Shown here: positions 57,253 through 64,000 of the stretch, in pieces
How positions within the stretch are numbered: the stretch's first letter is position 1
Layout of the letters: the number at the start of each line of letters is the position of its first letter
Origin: an uncultured Actinobacillus sp.
Lineage (GTDB): Bacteria > Pseudomonadota > Gammaproteobacteria > Enterobacterales > Pasteurellaceae
Direction of reading: 5' to 3'
DNA: 64,000 nt
Assembly (NCBI RefSeq): GCF_945915845.1
Contig: NZ_CAMEFX010000004.1
Location: 1-64,000 of the forward strand
Translations under genes and position numbers: made by a program
Notes under the pieces: model-generated
What the model was told of the DNA's origin: nothing
The model's input: only the letters and a program-made list of their open reading frames with translations
Databases searched by the model: none

Positions 57253-58968
57253 TTATTTTCCCATCACTTTCACCACCACCGGAATTAACGCCAAATAAAC
57301 CAGCTGTGCGGCTAGTCCTTCCATTGAAGCATAAAAGCCAATAGCGGTAATATTCGGTAGCCCGTCAATAATATGGCGTGGTAGCATTTGTGTCAGTTGC
57401 AAGGCCTGAATACTAACTCCAAGGATTTTAAAGCCAAGCCCGTAAATCAAGACTGTCATCACTTTGAATAGATGATGGATCGGCAATTTGTGGGAAAAGC
57501 GTAGCATCGCCCACGCCATTATCGCTAACAAAATAAGGGCAGATAAAATCCCCAGCAAGAAATCTTGCATCGTCATTAACGGCAACATTCCTGCGTAAAA
57601 TAAAATCGTTTCTGCCCCTTCTCGAAAGACCGACAAGAAACTCAACGCCAACATTGAGAATAAGCTCCCAGTAGCAAGGGCTTGGGCAACCTGTTTATTG
57701 ATAAAGTTTTGCCAACCTTTGAGCGAAGCCTTGCTATGCAGCCACGCCCCGACAAAAAGCATCATCAAAACTGCCACAATTCCCACTGCACCTTCGAGAA
57801 TTTCACGGTTTGTGCCTGCGGAAATGGCAGGGAAAAGTTGTTGCAAGGCAATAGCTCCGACAATACTTGCTACAACGCCCAATCCAGCCCCAACATAAAC
57901 CCAGCGTCTTGCTTGGGGTTGGTTGGCTACATTTAGGGTGGTAAGCAATGCCATAATAATCAATAAGGCTTCCGTTCCTTCACGCAATAAAATCAGCATT
58001 GCATCAACAATGCCATAGCTTGAAGCTAGATCGAGCCGTTGCAAATCGTCAAGTAAGGTTCTGAAATGTACTAGATTTTCCGCCTGATTGCCCTTCACCA
58101 AAATGACTGGTAAATCGCTTTCCACCCGATTATATAACGCACCGTCCCGTGTTCGCACTTCCCCTTCAAAGACTGCCCATTGCTGAATAAAGAGCGTAAT
58201 GTTCGCTTGTCCTTGCGAAATTAGGTTCTCACTAAAGGCTTGATAACTTTTTTCCAGTAACGCAATGCCGTCTTTCAATGTGGTAGGCGCATCGGCTTGC
58301 ACTGCTTGTGGTTGTAACTGTTTGCCCGATTTAAAATCCGCTAAAGCATCGCCTAATTTGACCGCTTGTGTTTGCATTTCAGGGAAATTTGCTGGTTCAG
58401 ACAACATCGCAATTCGCAATAAGGTCATCGCCGTTTCAATCTGCCCGTAATGTCCAAGACTGGTTTCTCTCACCACTTTTTCATTCAGCGTCCAGGTTTG
58501 GTTAAACCGTTTATAGGCTTGTTGAACCGCATCTAAATCCTGTTGCTGTACCGCTTGCAACAGTTTCTGATAAACAGGCATCACTCGTTTGGCAAATTGC
58601 TGACGCTTCTGTTCGTAATCTACGGGGTTTTGCTCTTTCTCAAAAGCATAAAGATCCTTGGAAAGTTGCTCAAAATGGGCTAAATCAGGTTGAGCAATCG
58701 CAATTTTCAGCGAAGAACTGACCGCTTGTCCTGCTTGCGATTGATGGCTTGGGATCGCTTCAAAATCTTGCTGTAAAGCGGTCAAATAGGGCTGAGATTT
58801 TGCACTTTCCCCTTTTTTCACTTCCGCCATTGCATCGGATAAATGCACAAATAAGTGGCTGGTTTCCACCTTTGCATAAGCAACGCCCAGCGTTAAGCTG
58901 AGCGTAAATACGACAGAAAAGCGGTTAAAGTTGTTCAAACAATGATTTACCCAAGTAATCATTTTCAT
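57253..58968 (-). CDS. efeU: ferrous iron permease EfeU with periplasmic N-terminal domain
   Basis: FTR1-type iron permease of about 571 residues. A signal-like hydrophobic N-terminus (to GVAYAKV) is followed by a long soluble helical domain (about 40-300) and then seven membrane helices. The two REXXE iron motifs are in LREGTEALLI (near 330) and FREGAETILF (near 450). Pairs with EfeB and EfeM encoded upstream. ATG at 58968 has GGAG 6 bases ahead and overlaps the efeB end by 44 bp. The gene carries two ACAAGCGGTCA uptake signals of the other Pasteurellaceae dialect and no AAGTGCGGT. Confidence 0.9.
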   Translation of the reverse strand: MKMITWVNHCLNNFNRFSVVFTLSLTLGVAYAKVETSHLFVHLSDAMAEVKKGESAKSQPYLTALQQDFEAIPSHQSQAGQAVSSSLKIAIAQPDLAHFEQLSKDLYAFEKEQNPVDYEQKRQQFAKRVMPVYQKLLQAVQQQDLDAVQQAYKRFNQTWTLNEKVVRETSLGHYGQIETAMTLLRIAMLSEPANFPEMQTQAVKLGDALADFKSGKQLQPQAVQADAPTTLKDGIALLEKSYQAFSENLISQGQANITLFIQQWAVFEGEVRTRDGALYNRVESDLPVILVKGNQAENLVHFRTLLDDLQRLDLASSYGIVDAMLILLREGTEALLIIMALLTTLNVANQPQARRWVYVGAGLGVVASIVGAIALQQLFPAISAGTNREILEGAVGIVAVLMMLFVGAWLHSKASLKGWQNFINKQVAQALATGSLFSMLALSFLSVFREGAETILFYAGMLPLMTMQDFLLGILSALILLAIMAWAMLRFSHKLPIHHLFKVMTVLIYGLGFKILGVSIQALQLTQMLPRHIIDGLPNITAIGFYASMEGLAAQLVYLALIPVVVKVMGK

Positions 58969-60118
58969 CTTTAACTCCTGCAAAGCACGCAAATAATCCG
59001 CTACCGATATGGGTAATGTATTCATTCATCTTGTCAATATTGCCAAGGCTGTTTTGAATGGTAATAAATTGTTGCGGATCTTTTTGGAATGAGATAAACA
59101 ACAAGCCTGCATCAAACTGCCCTGTTTTCGGATCAACACCGCTGGCATAAGAGAAGGAACGTCTTAACATCTGTAACCCTGTCTTTTTCGCCAAATGTAA
59201 ATGGGAAATTTCAGGAATAACTGGATTGCCTTTTTCATCTTTCTGCTCAAGATTAACCGTATCAAACTCCTGTTTCTTCCCAATCGGCGCACCGCTATCC
59301 CGATGGCGACCAAAGGTTTCTTCTTGCCCGTTGAGATTTGTGCGATCCCAAGTTTCCAAGTGCATCTGAATACGGCGAGCCACTAAAAATGTCCCGTTTT
59401 TCAACCAGTTATCGTCCTGATACCAAACGGCTTCATCAAGAGCTTTGCCTTGTGGATTACCCGTGCCGTCTTTAAAACCGAACAGGTTGCGTGGCGTATC
59501 GCCCCCTTCAAAGGAATTAAAACCGGCTTGGCTCCAACGCATTGTAATATTCGCACGAGCGGCACGCACCAAGTTACGAACAGCGTGGAATGCCACTTGC
59601 GGATCGTCGGCACAGGCTTGGATACAGATGTCGCCGCCGGTGTAATGCTCTTTGAGCTGATCTCGTGGAAAGTGCGGTAGATCTTTAAGCTGTTTTGGCT
59701 TGAACTGTGCAATGCCCAGCTTATCAAAGAAAGAAGCGGTAACACCAAAGGTTAGGGTGAGATTGTACGGATTTAAACTGTCCGCTTCGCCCGTATCGGT
59801 TGGCGGAATATAGGCATTGTCAGGGTAGCTTTTCACATTCAGCCCCTGCGTTAATTTCGCACTATAATCCGTCCATATTTTAAACATCTCTTTGATTTTA
59901 TTAAGATCGGTAGAATGTAGATCTAGCACCATAAAATAGATATTTTTTTGTGCAGGTGTAGCGATACCTTGCTGGTGAATACCATAAAACGGATAGAGAT
60001 TTTTAATTTTCGGTGTGGCACGTGGTTCTAAAGCAAACGCTGGGGACGCCATTACGCCCGCCCCCACTAAGGCAACTTGTTTAAGAAACACACGGCGATC
60101 AGTTGATTTTTCGCTCAT
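58925..60118 (-). CDS. efeB: Tat-exported Dyp-type peroxidase EfeB
   Basis: Periplasmic heme peroxidase of 397 residues. Twin-arginine signal STDRRVFLKQVALVGAG at 5-21 with cleavage after ASPAFA. The Dyp motif GFKDGTGN (GxxDG) is near 215-222 and the catalytic Arg/His region HRDSGAPIG near 272. In efe systems it oxidises ferrous iron or takes iron from heme for EfeU. It follows efeM by 9 bp. One AAGTGCGGT uptake signal lies inside (59670-59678). Confidence 0.92.
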   Translation of the reverse strand: MSEKSTDRRVFLKQVALVGAGVMASPAFALEPRATPKIKNLYPFYGIHQQGIATPAQKNIYFMVLDLHSTDLNKIKEMFKIWTDYSAKLTQGLNVKSYPDNAYIPPTDTGEADSLNPYNLTLTFGVTASFFDKLGIAQFKPKQLKDLPHFPRDQLKEHYTGGDICIQACADDPQVAFHAVRNLVRAARANITMRWSQAGFNSFEGGDTPRNLFGFKDGTGNPQGKALDEAVWYQDDNWLKNGTFLVARRIQMHLETWDRTNLNGQEETFGRHRDSGAPIGKKQEFDTVNLEQKDEKGNPVIPEISHLHLAKKTGLQMLRRSFSYASGVDPKTGQFDAGLLFISFQKDPQQFITIQNSLGNIDKMNEYITHIGSGLFACFAGVKDENDYLGKSLFEQL

Positions 60119-60127
60119 TGTTTACCC

Positions 60128-60940
60128 TCATTTACCCAAAAGAATACCCATTTGCGCTAAAGGCTCGCCCAATTTATTCACCGCTTCCGCCAGTGCTTTA
60201 ATCTCTTTATCGGTTAAATCTGTGTAAGGCACATAATCATAGCCGTCTTTTGCCTTATTATGTTTCGCCAATAACACATTCACATCTTGGAAGCGATCAG
60301 CAATCTCTTTTGCCAATTTCGCATCTTTTTGCTCTAATTTTGGCTTAAAGATCTCATAAATTTTTTCCGCCCCTTCAATGTTGGCTTTGAAATCATAAAG
60401 GTCAGTTTTTGAGAAAATCTCTTCTTCGCCCGTTACTTTTGTGGTGGATACTTCATTTAACAAATCCACCGCACCGGTAATCATTAAATCAGGGGTGACT
60501 TCCGCCGTTGGAATTTTCGCACGCAGCTCTTTCACATCTTTGATCAACTGATCGGCGGTTGCTTCTGTGCCTTTTGTGGTATTTTGCTCCCAAAGCACTT
60601 TCTCAATTTTATGGAAACCCGACCAATCTTTCTCGGTTTTTCCTTCTTCAGTTAAATCCGCAAGACGAGCATCAATACGAGGGTCTAAATCGCCAAAACT
60701 CTCTGCAATCGGCTCTGAACGCTCAAAATACATCCGTGCAAGCGGATAGATTTGCTTCGCATTTTGCACATCGCCGCTTTTCAAATAGCCGACGAATTTT
60801 TCAGTATCCGCAACCAACTGATCAATTTGCCCAACCACAAATTCCTTATAAGTTTGGGTTTCTTTGGATAAATCCGTTGCAAAAACTGAAGTGGCAACAA
60901 ATAAACTTGAAATCGCAAGGGTGAGGGATTTTAAACGCAT
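60128..60940 (-). CDS. efeM: periplasmic iron-binding EfeM/EfeO-type protein
   Basis: 270-residue exported protein with signal peptide 1-22 (ends SVFATD) and a single M75 peptidase-like (imelysin-type) domain. The metal-binding HXXE is in FHKIEKVLW (near 109-117). The N-terminal cupredoxin domain of E. coli EfeO is missing, so it is the short EfeM form. First gene of the minus-strand order efeM-efeB-efeU. A Fur-like site lies 29 bp upstream of its start. Confidence 0.9.
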   Translation of the reverse strand: MRLKSLTLAISSLFVATSVFATDLSKETQTYKEFVVGQIDQLVADTEKFVGYLKSGDVQNAKQIYPLARMYFERSEPIAESFGDLDPRIDARLADLTEEGKTEKDWSGFHKIEKVLWEQNTTKGTEATADQLIKDVKELRAKIPTAEVTPDLMITGAVDLLNEVSTTKVTGEEEIFSKTDLYDFKANIEGAEKIYEIFKPKLEQKDAKLAKEIADRFQDVNVLLAKHNKAKDGYDYVPYTDLTDKEIKALAEAVNKLGEPLAQMGILLGK

Positions 60941-60968
60941 AAGTTCTCCTTTATTTATATGGTGTAAA

Positions 60969-60983
60969 TGAAATTAATTCTCA
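60969..60983. promoter_or_regulatory. Fur box before the efe operon
   Basis: On the minus strand TGAGAATTAATTTCA matches the 7-1-7 Fur consensus at 11 of 14 half-site bases. It lies 29 bp before the efeM start, overlapping the likely promoter. Confidence 0.65.
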
Positions 60984-61024
60984 ATAAGATTAATGCATTA
61001 AGATAATTTTTGCAACCAAATTTA

Positions 61025-61032
61025 GGGGGGGG
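61025..61032. repeat. G8 homopolymer upstream of efeM
   Basis: Run of eight G, 85 bp before the efeM ATG and 42 bp beyond the Fur-like site. Such tracts can change length by slippage. No clear position within a promoter spacer, so an effect on expression is uncertain. Confidence 0.6.
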
Positions 61033-61095
61033 ATTTTGGGGATAGTCAGATTTTCATTGGCAATGACGATCTGATAATTCTTCCCCAAAAAAAAC

Positions 61096-61127
61096 AACCG
61101 CGCTTTATCCAATGACAAAGCGCGGTT
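61096..61127. terminator. hairpin terminator, right flank of efe (slyD terminator)
   Basis: AACCGCGCTTT/AAAGCGCGGTT, on the minus strand followed by GTTTTTTTT. It ends slyD and is a near copy of the terminator at 57196-57227, so the efe operon lies between direct repeats of about 40 bp. Confidence 0.88.
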
Positions 61128-61149
61128 TATTTTTATCTTAAATCAGACA

Positions 61150-61749
61150 TTAGTGGTGATGGTGTCCACCGCAACCACAGCCGCCGTGACCGTGGTGATG
61201 ATCGTGGTCGTGATGATGGTGACCATGACCGCCGCAACATTCGTGTTCTTCATCGTGATCGTGACCGCCACAACCGCAGCCGTGTTCGCTGTGAAGATGG
61301 CCGTGTGCGATTTCTTCTAACGTGGCTTCGCGAGTTGCGACTACTTCAACGGTAAAGTGTAATTCTTGACCGGCTAACATATGGTTACCGTCAACCACCA
61401 CTTCATCGCCTGACACTTCGGTGATGATAACAGGTAATGGCCCCATATCCGTATCCGCAATAAAACGCATACCCACTTCTAATTCATCTACGCCCACAAA
61501 CACATCTTTTGGTACGCGTTGAACCATATTTTCATTGTATTCGCCATAACCTTCTTCAGGTTTAACACGAACTTCAAATTTATCACCAACAGATTTGCCT
61601 TCTAAGGCATTTTCTAAACCAACAACTAAATTGTTATGACCTTGTAAATACTCTAAGGGTTGGTTCGCCGGTGCTTCGTCAACTAATACACCGTCTTCTG
61701 TGCGAACTTGGTAAGCGATACTTACGACAACATTTTTTGCTACTTTCAT
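61150..61749 (-). CDS. slyD: FKBP-type peptidyl-prolyl isomerase and metallochaperone SlyD
   Basis: Cytoplasmic chaperone of 199 residues. FKBP domain 1-70 and 130-145 with the inserted flap (about 70-130) containing MLAGQELHFTVEVV. The C-terminal 50 residues are a metal-binding tail packed with His, Cys and Gly (HGCGCGGHDHD ... GGHHHH), as used for nickel delivery to hydrogenase or urease. It is transcribed away from the SIMPL/dgkA genes and ends at the right copy of the flanking terminator. Confidence 0.95.
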   Translation of the reverse strand: MKVAKNVVVSIAYQVRTEDGVLVDEAPANQPLEYLQGHNNLVVGLENALEGKSVGDKFEVRVKPEEGYGEYNENMVQRVPKDVFVGVDELEVGMRFIADTDMGPLPVIITEVSGDEVVVDGNHMLAGQELHFTVEVVATREATLEEIAHGHLHSEHGCGCGGHDHDEEHECCGGHGHHHHDHDHHHGHGGCGCGGHHHH

Positions 61750-61817
61750 TTTGTTTCCTTATAGGGAGTTAAAATCGGCGGTATTGTATAGGATCTATAC
61801 CGCCCTGTCATTATTGT

Positions 61818-62519
61818 TTACTGCTCTAACTCAATGGTGGCATGGAGCGTACTTTTCAAGTGTGTGGTACCACTTTCTAATTGCACCGGTTCTGCGCTTT
61901 TTGCTGCCGCCACCATTGGCGCGCTATCCATGGCGTAATTTCGGGCAAATCCCACGTCTTCACTCATTTTTTGGAAATTCAATGTGACGATACGATAACC
62001 TTTTGCCTGCAGTGTATCCGTTGTGAGTTGTGCTTTTTGACGGAATTTTTCCAACACCGCTTTCGTCATTTCATCTTCCAATTGATGTTGCACCTCTTTT
62101 GACAATTTTGCTTGCACAAAATCAATGGAAAAAAGATCGGAAATGTCGTCAATTACCTGCGAAAGTGCAAAGAAATCCTTGCTTTCCAACACTAAATCCG
62201 CACGTTCAATCCAGCCTGTTTTACGTCCTTTTTCATTATAACGCGCCGAAGTATGACGATTATTTTGTTGAATTTTCACCGCACTTTGCGCCTTAATTTT
62301 TGTCAAGGCTTGATTTAATTTTTCAGAAATATTTTTGTGCAAGGCTTTTAAATCCGTATTTTCTTCTTGAAGAAAAAGACCGACTTGCAAAATATCCATC
62401 GTCACTTCTTTTTCCACATCGACGGAAAAATTAACGCGCGGCAATTTAGGTTCTTCCGTTTTTTCTTGTGCTAACGCTGTCAACGGCAATGCCAATAAAA
62501 TTAAAAAGAGTTTTTTCAT
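61818..62519 (-). CDS. periplasmic SIMPL-domain protein (DUF541)
   Basis: 233-residue exported protein: signal peptide 1-17 (ends TALAQE) and one SIMPL/DUF541 domain over the rest. Family members (E. coli YggE, Brucella BP26) are periplasmic and linked to oxidative stress, function not settled. It starts 9 bp after the dgkA stop, so the two share a transcript. One uptake signal lies inside (62278-62286). Confidence 0.85.
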   Translation of the reverse strand: MKKLFLILLALPLTALAQEKTEEPKLPRVNFSVDVEKEVTMDILQVGLFLQEENTDLKALHKNISEKLNQALTKIKAQSAVKIQQNNRHTSARYNEKGRKTGWIERADLVLESKDFFALSQVIDDISDLFSIDFVQAKLSKEVQHQLEDEMTKAVLEKFRQKAQLTTDTLQAKGYRIVTLNFQKMSEDVGFARNYAMDSAPMVAAAKSAEPVQLESGTTHLKSTLHATIELEQ

Positions 62520-62528
62520 CCCATTTCC

Positions 62529-62888
62529 TTAAAAGAATAAAACCGCCGCCCAAACCATCGCCAAATTCACCAAGGCGACAAAAACGGCTGCCGAGCCTTG
62601 ATCTTTGGCACGTCCTGATAATTCGTGGCGTTCTGTGCCAATGCGATCAATGGCACATTCCACCGCGCTATTGAGCAATTCTGCAATAAGCACAATTAAA
62701 TAAGCCCCGATCATTAAAATCAATTCGATTTTATTGCTTGCCAAGATAAAGGCTAAGGGCACAAGAAAAATCCCGAGCAACACTTCGTGACGAAACGCCG
62801 CTTCATTTTTAAATGCGCTACGCAGACCTTGTAGCGAATATTTGGTTGAATTAATTAAATGGGTTAAGCCTGTGGTTTTGTATTCCAT
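62529..62888 (-). CDS. dgkA: diacylglycerol kinase
   Basis: Three-TM inner-membrane kinase of 119 residues that recycles diacylglycerol to phosphatidic acid. The catalytic signature ELLNSAVECAIDRIG is near 69-83, followed by AKDQGSAAVF near 94-103. It lies downstream of relA, the order also found in Haemophilus, with two hairpins between. Confidence 0.95.
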   Translation of the reverse strand: MEYKTTGLTHLINSTKYSLQGLRSAFKNEAAFRHEVLLGIFLVPLAFILASNKIELILMIGAYLIVLIAELLNSAVECAIDRIGTERHELSGRAKDQGSAAVFVALVNLAMVWAAVLFF

Positions 62889-62909
62889 AAAAAGTCCTAA
62901 ATATTGATA

Positions 62910-62934
62910 AACCCTATACGAGCCGTATAGGGTT
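62910..62934. terminator. perfect 11-bp hairpin between relA and dgkA
   Basis: AACCCTATACG-AGC-CGTATAGGGTT. It is 22 bp before dgkA and follows a second hairpin. The minus-strand T-tract is short (TTTAT), so it may be a partial terminator or an RNA-protecting stem. Confidence 0.6.
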
Positions 62935-62943
62935 ACTTAATCC

Positions 62944-62960
62944 GAGCCGCTCTGCGGCTC
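62944..62960. terminator. GC-rich hairpin directly after relA
   Basis: GAGCCGC-TCT-GCGGCTC, 4 bp past the relA stop. No T-tract follows at once; together with the next hairpin it may attenuate relA transcription into dgkA. Confidence 0.55.
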
Positions 62961-62964
62961 TGGT

Positions 62965-64000
62965 TTATAACCGTTTTACATCAATCACATCTTCCAGCGC
63001 GGAAAGTCGAGCTAAGATTTTGCTGAGCATTTCTACGTTGTTCAACTGAATCTCTAAATCCATGGTGGCGGTTTGGCGTTTGTTGTCTGAACGACTTGAA
63101 ACCCCGGTCACGCTGATTTTTTCATTTGCCAACACAGTCGTAATATCACGCAATAATCCGTTGCGGTCGCTTGCCAAAACGCGAATCATCACATGATAGG
63201 CGGTATGATGATCTTGATTACCCCAACTGGTTTCGACTACACGTTCAGGGTGTGCATTGGCGAGTTCAGCAAGCTGTTCACAGTCCGCGCGATGAATAGA
63301 AATACCGCGCCCTTGGGTGACATAACCGACAATTTGGTCCCCGGGCAATGGTTGGCAACAACGCGCCATGCTGTGCATCAAATTATCTACGCCCTCCACC
63401 ACAATATAGCCTTTCTTTTCGGCTTTTTGTTGGGCATAAATAGCACTTTTCTGCGTAACGTGACGCAAAATTTCATCATCCGCTTCTTGCGCCGTTGGTT
63501 TGACCAACTTGCTTTGCAAGAAGTTCATTAACTGATTTAGTTTTATATCACCACTACCAATACCGTTATACAAATCATCCAAATGTTTTAAGTTATAACG
63601 AGGTAAGGCTAATTGTTCCGCTTGTTTTAAGGTTAACCCCAAGCGGTTAAGTTCCGTATCAAATTGCTCTTTGCCGAGCGGAATATTTTTATCACGGTCG
63701 AGTTTTTTGAAAAATGCTGCAATTTTTGACCGCGCTTTTTGGGTATGGGTAAAGCCTGAATTGGGGTTTAGCCAGTCGCGGCTTGGATTTGGGTTCTTTT
63801 GGGTGATAATTTCTAATTGATCGCCCATTTGTAGCTGATAAGTAAAAGGTACAATGCGCCCGGCCACTTTCGCCCCAATACAACGATGCCCCACATCGCT
63901 ATGAATAGCGTAAGCAAAATCCAAGGGTGTTGAGCCCGTTGGCAAATCAACCACTTCACCTTTTGGCGTAAACACATAAACACGATCATCAAACACTTGG
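62965..64000 (-). CDS. relA: GTP pyrophosphokinase RelA, C-terminal part (cut by window edge)
   Basis: The last 345 residues or so of the ribosome-dependent (p)ppGpp synthetase; the N-terminal hydrolase-like and synthetase domains lie right of the window. Visible: TGS domain (VYVFTPKGEVVDLPTGSTPLDFAY), the helical domain, the zinc-finger region with CCQPLPGD and HRADC, and the C-terminal ACT/RRM domain. Residue pattern (GHRCIGAK, GRIVPFTYQLQMGDQ) is RelA-like, not SpoT-like. No break is seen in the visible part. Confidence 0.95.
   Translation of the reverse strand, partial: QVFDDRVYVFTPKGEVVDLPTGSTPLDFAYAIHSDVGHRCIGAKVAGRIVPFTYQLQMGDQLEIITQKNPNPSRDWLNPNSGFTHTQKARSKIAAFFKKLDRDKNIPLGKEQFDTELNRLGLTLKQAEQLALPRYNLKHLDDLYNGIGSGDIKLNQLMNFLQSKLVKPTAQEADDEILRHVTQKSAIYAQQKAEKKGYIVVEGVDNLMHSMARCCQPLPGDQIVGYVTQGRGISIHRADCEQLAELANAHPERVVETSWGNQDHHTAYHVMIRVLASDRNGLLRDITTVLANEKISVTGVSSRSDNKRQTATMDLEIQLNNVEMLSKILARLSALEDVIDVKRL

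Noticed and set aside
58969..59025. Longer EfeU N-terminus
   Set aside because: No ribosome site before 59025 and the extra residues lie in the efeB coding region; ATG at 58968 has GGAG and leads straight into the signal helix.

Overview
The window is chromosomal DNA of a Pasteurellaceae bacterium. The 9-base uptake signal AAGTGCGGT or its complement occurs about 39 times by my count, roughly once per 1.6 kb, which is the Haemophilus influenzae-type signal used by Haemophilus, Aggregatibacter, Pasteurella and relatives. A Haemophilus protein D-type GlpQ, ilvGM, glpTQ/glpABC and a rimO-linked cytoplasmic N-glycosyltransferase agree. A mannose PTS, an EfeUOB-like system and the rimO-ngt pair make an Aggregatibacter or non-influenzae Haemophilus most likely; the species cannot be fixed from the sequence alone.

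Layout. 0-2.4 kb: an MFS exporter, mobB and a small membrane protein, with a stable-RNA-like promoter firing out of the left edge. 2.5-5.3 kb: the manXYZ mannose PTS with a well-formed CRP/operator promoter. 5.4-12.5 kb: a serine hydrolase, an NSS transporter with its tiny MetS subunit, feoAB with a Cys-rich accessory peptide, and a YeeE-type sulfur transporter with a rhodanese lipoprotein. 12.7-21.6 kb: lptD, ppa, ilvGM, a Cof phosphatase, crcB-clcA and waaF. 21.8-28.9 kb: the glycerol-3-phosphate regulon (glpABC, glpTQ). 29-33.7 kb: marC-family gene, htpX, a vapBC-like toxin-antitoxin pair, an ABC-F ATPase and an SMR pump. 33.73-34.19 kb: the chromosomal replication origin oriC. 34.2-43.9 kb: mnmG, rsmG and the full ATP synthase operon. 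44-48.7 kb: Cof phosphatase, rsmJ, trmA, maoP, dsbA, yihD, mobA. 48.7-51.6 kb: tag and a cystine ABC transporter. 51.7-55 kb: rimO-ngt. 55.4-61.7 kb: a KefC-type antiporter, an efe iron-uptake operon and slyD. 61.8-64 kb: a SIMPL-domain protein, dgkA and the 3' part of relA, which is cut by the window edge.

How it fits together. Most of the window is core housekeeping DNA around the origin. Anaerobic and carbon metabolism are joined by CRP: the manX, glpA and glpT promoters each have a CRP site centred about 60 bp before the predicted start. Iron supply is covered twice (feo and efe), both with Fur-like sites.

The least ordinary features are: (1) a dispersed palindromic repeat family with TAGGGTCTGTTTAT ends, found at seven places just 3' of genes or between genes, with pairing-preserving changes in the arms and one 271-bp full-length copy; (2) the efe operon, bounded by two nearly identical hairpin terminators and carrying uptake signals of the other Pasteurellaceae dialect (ACAAGCGGTCA), which points to import from an Actinobacillus/Mannheimia-like donor; and (3) an A8 tract at the end of the N-glycosyltransferase gene where a one-base slip would add a lysine-rich tail. 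No tRNA, rRNA, CRISPR array, transposase or prophage gene was seen.
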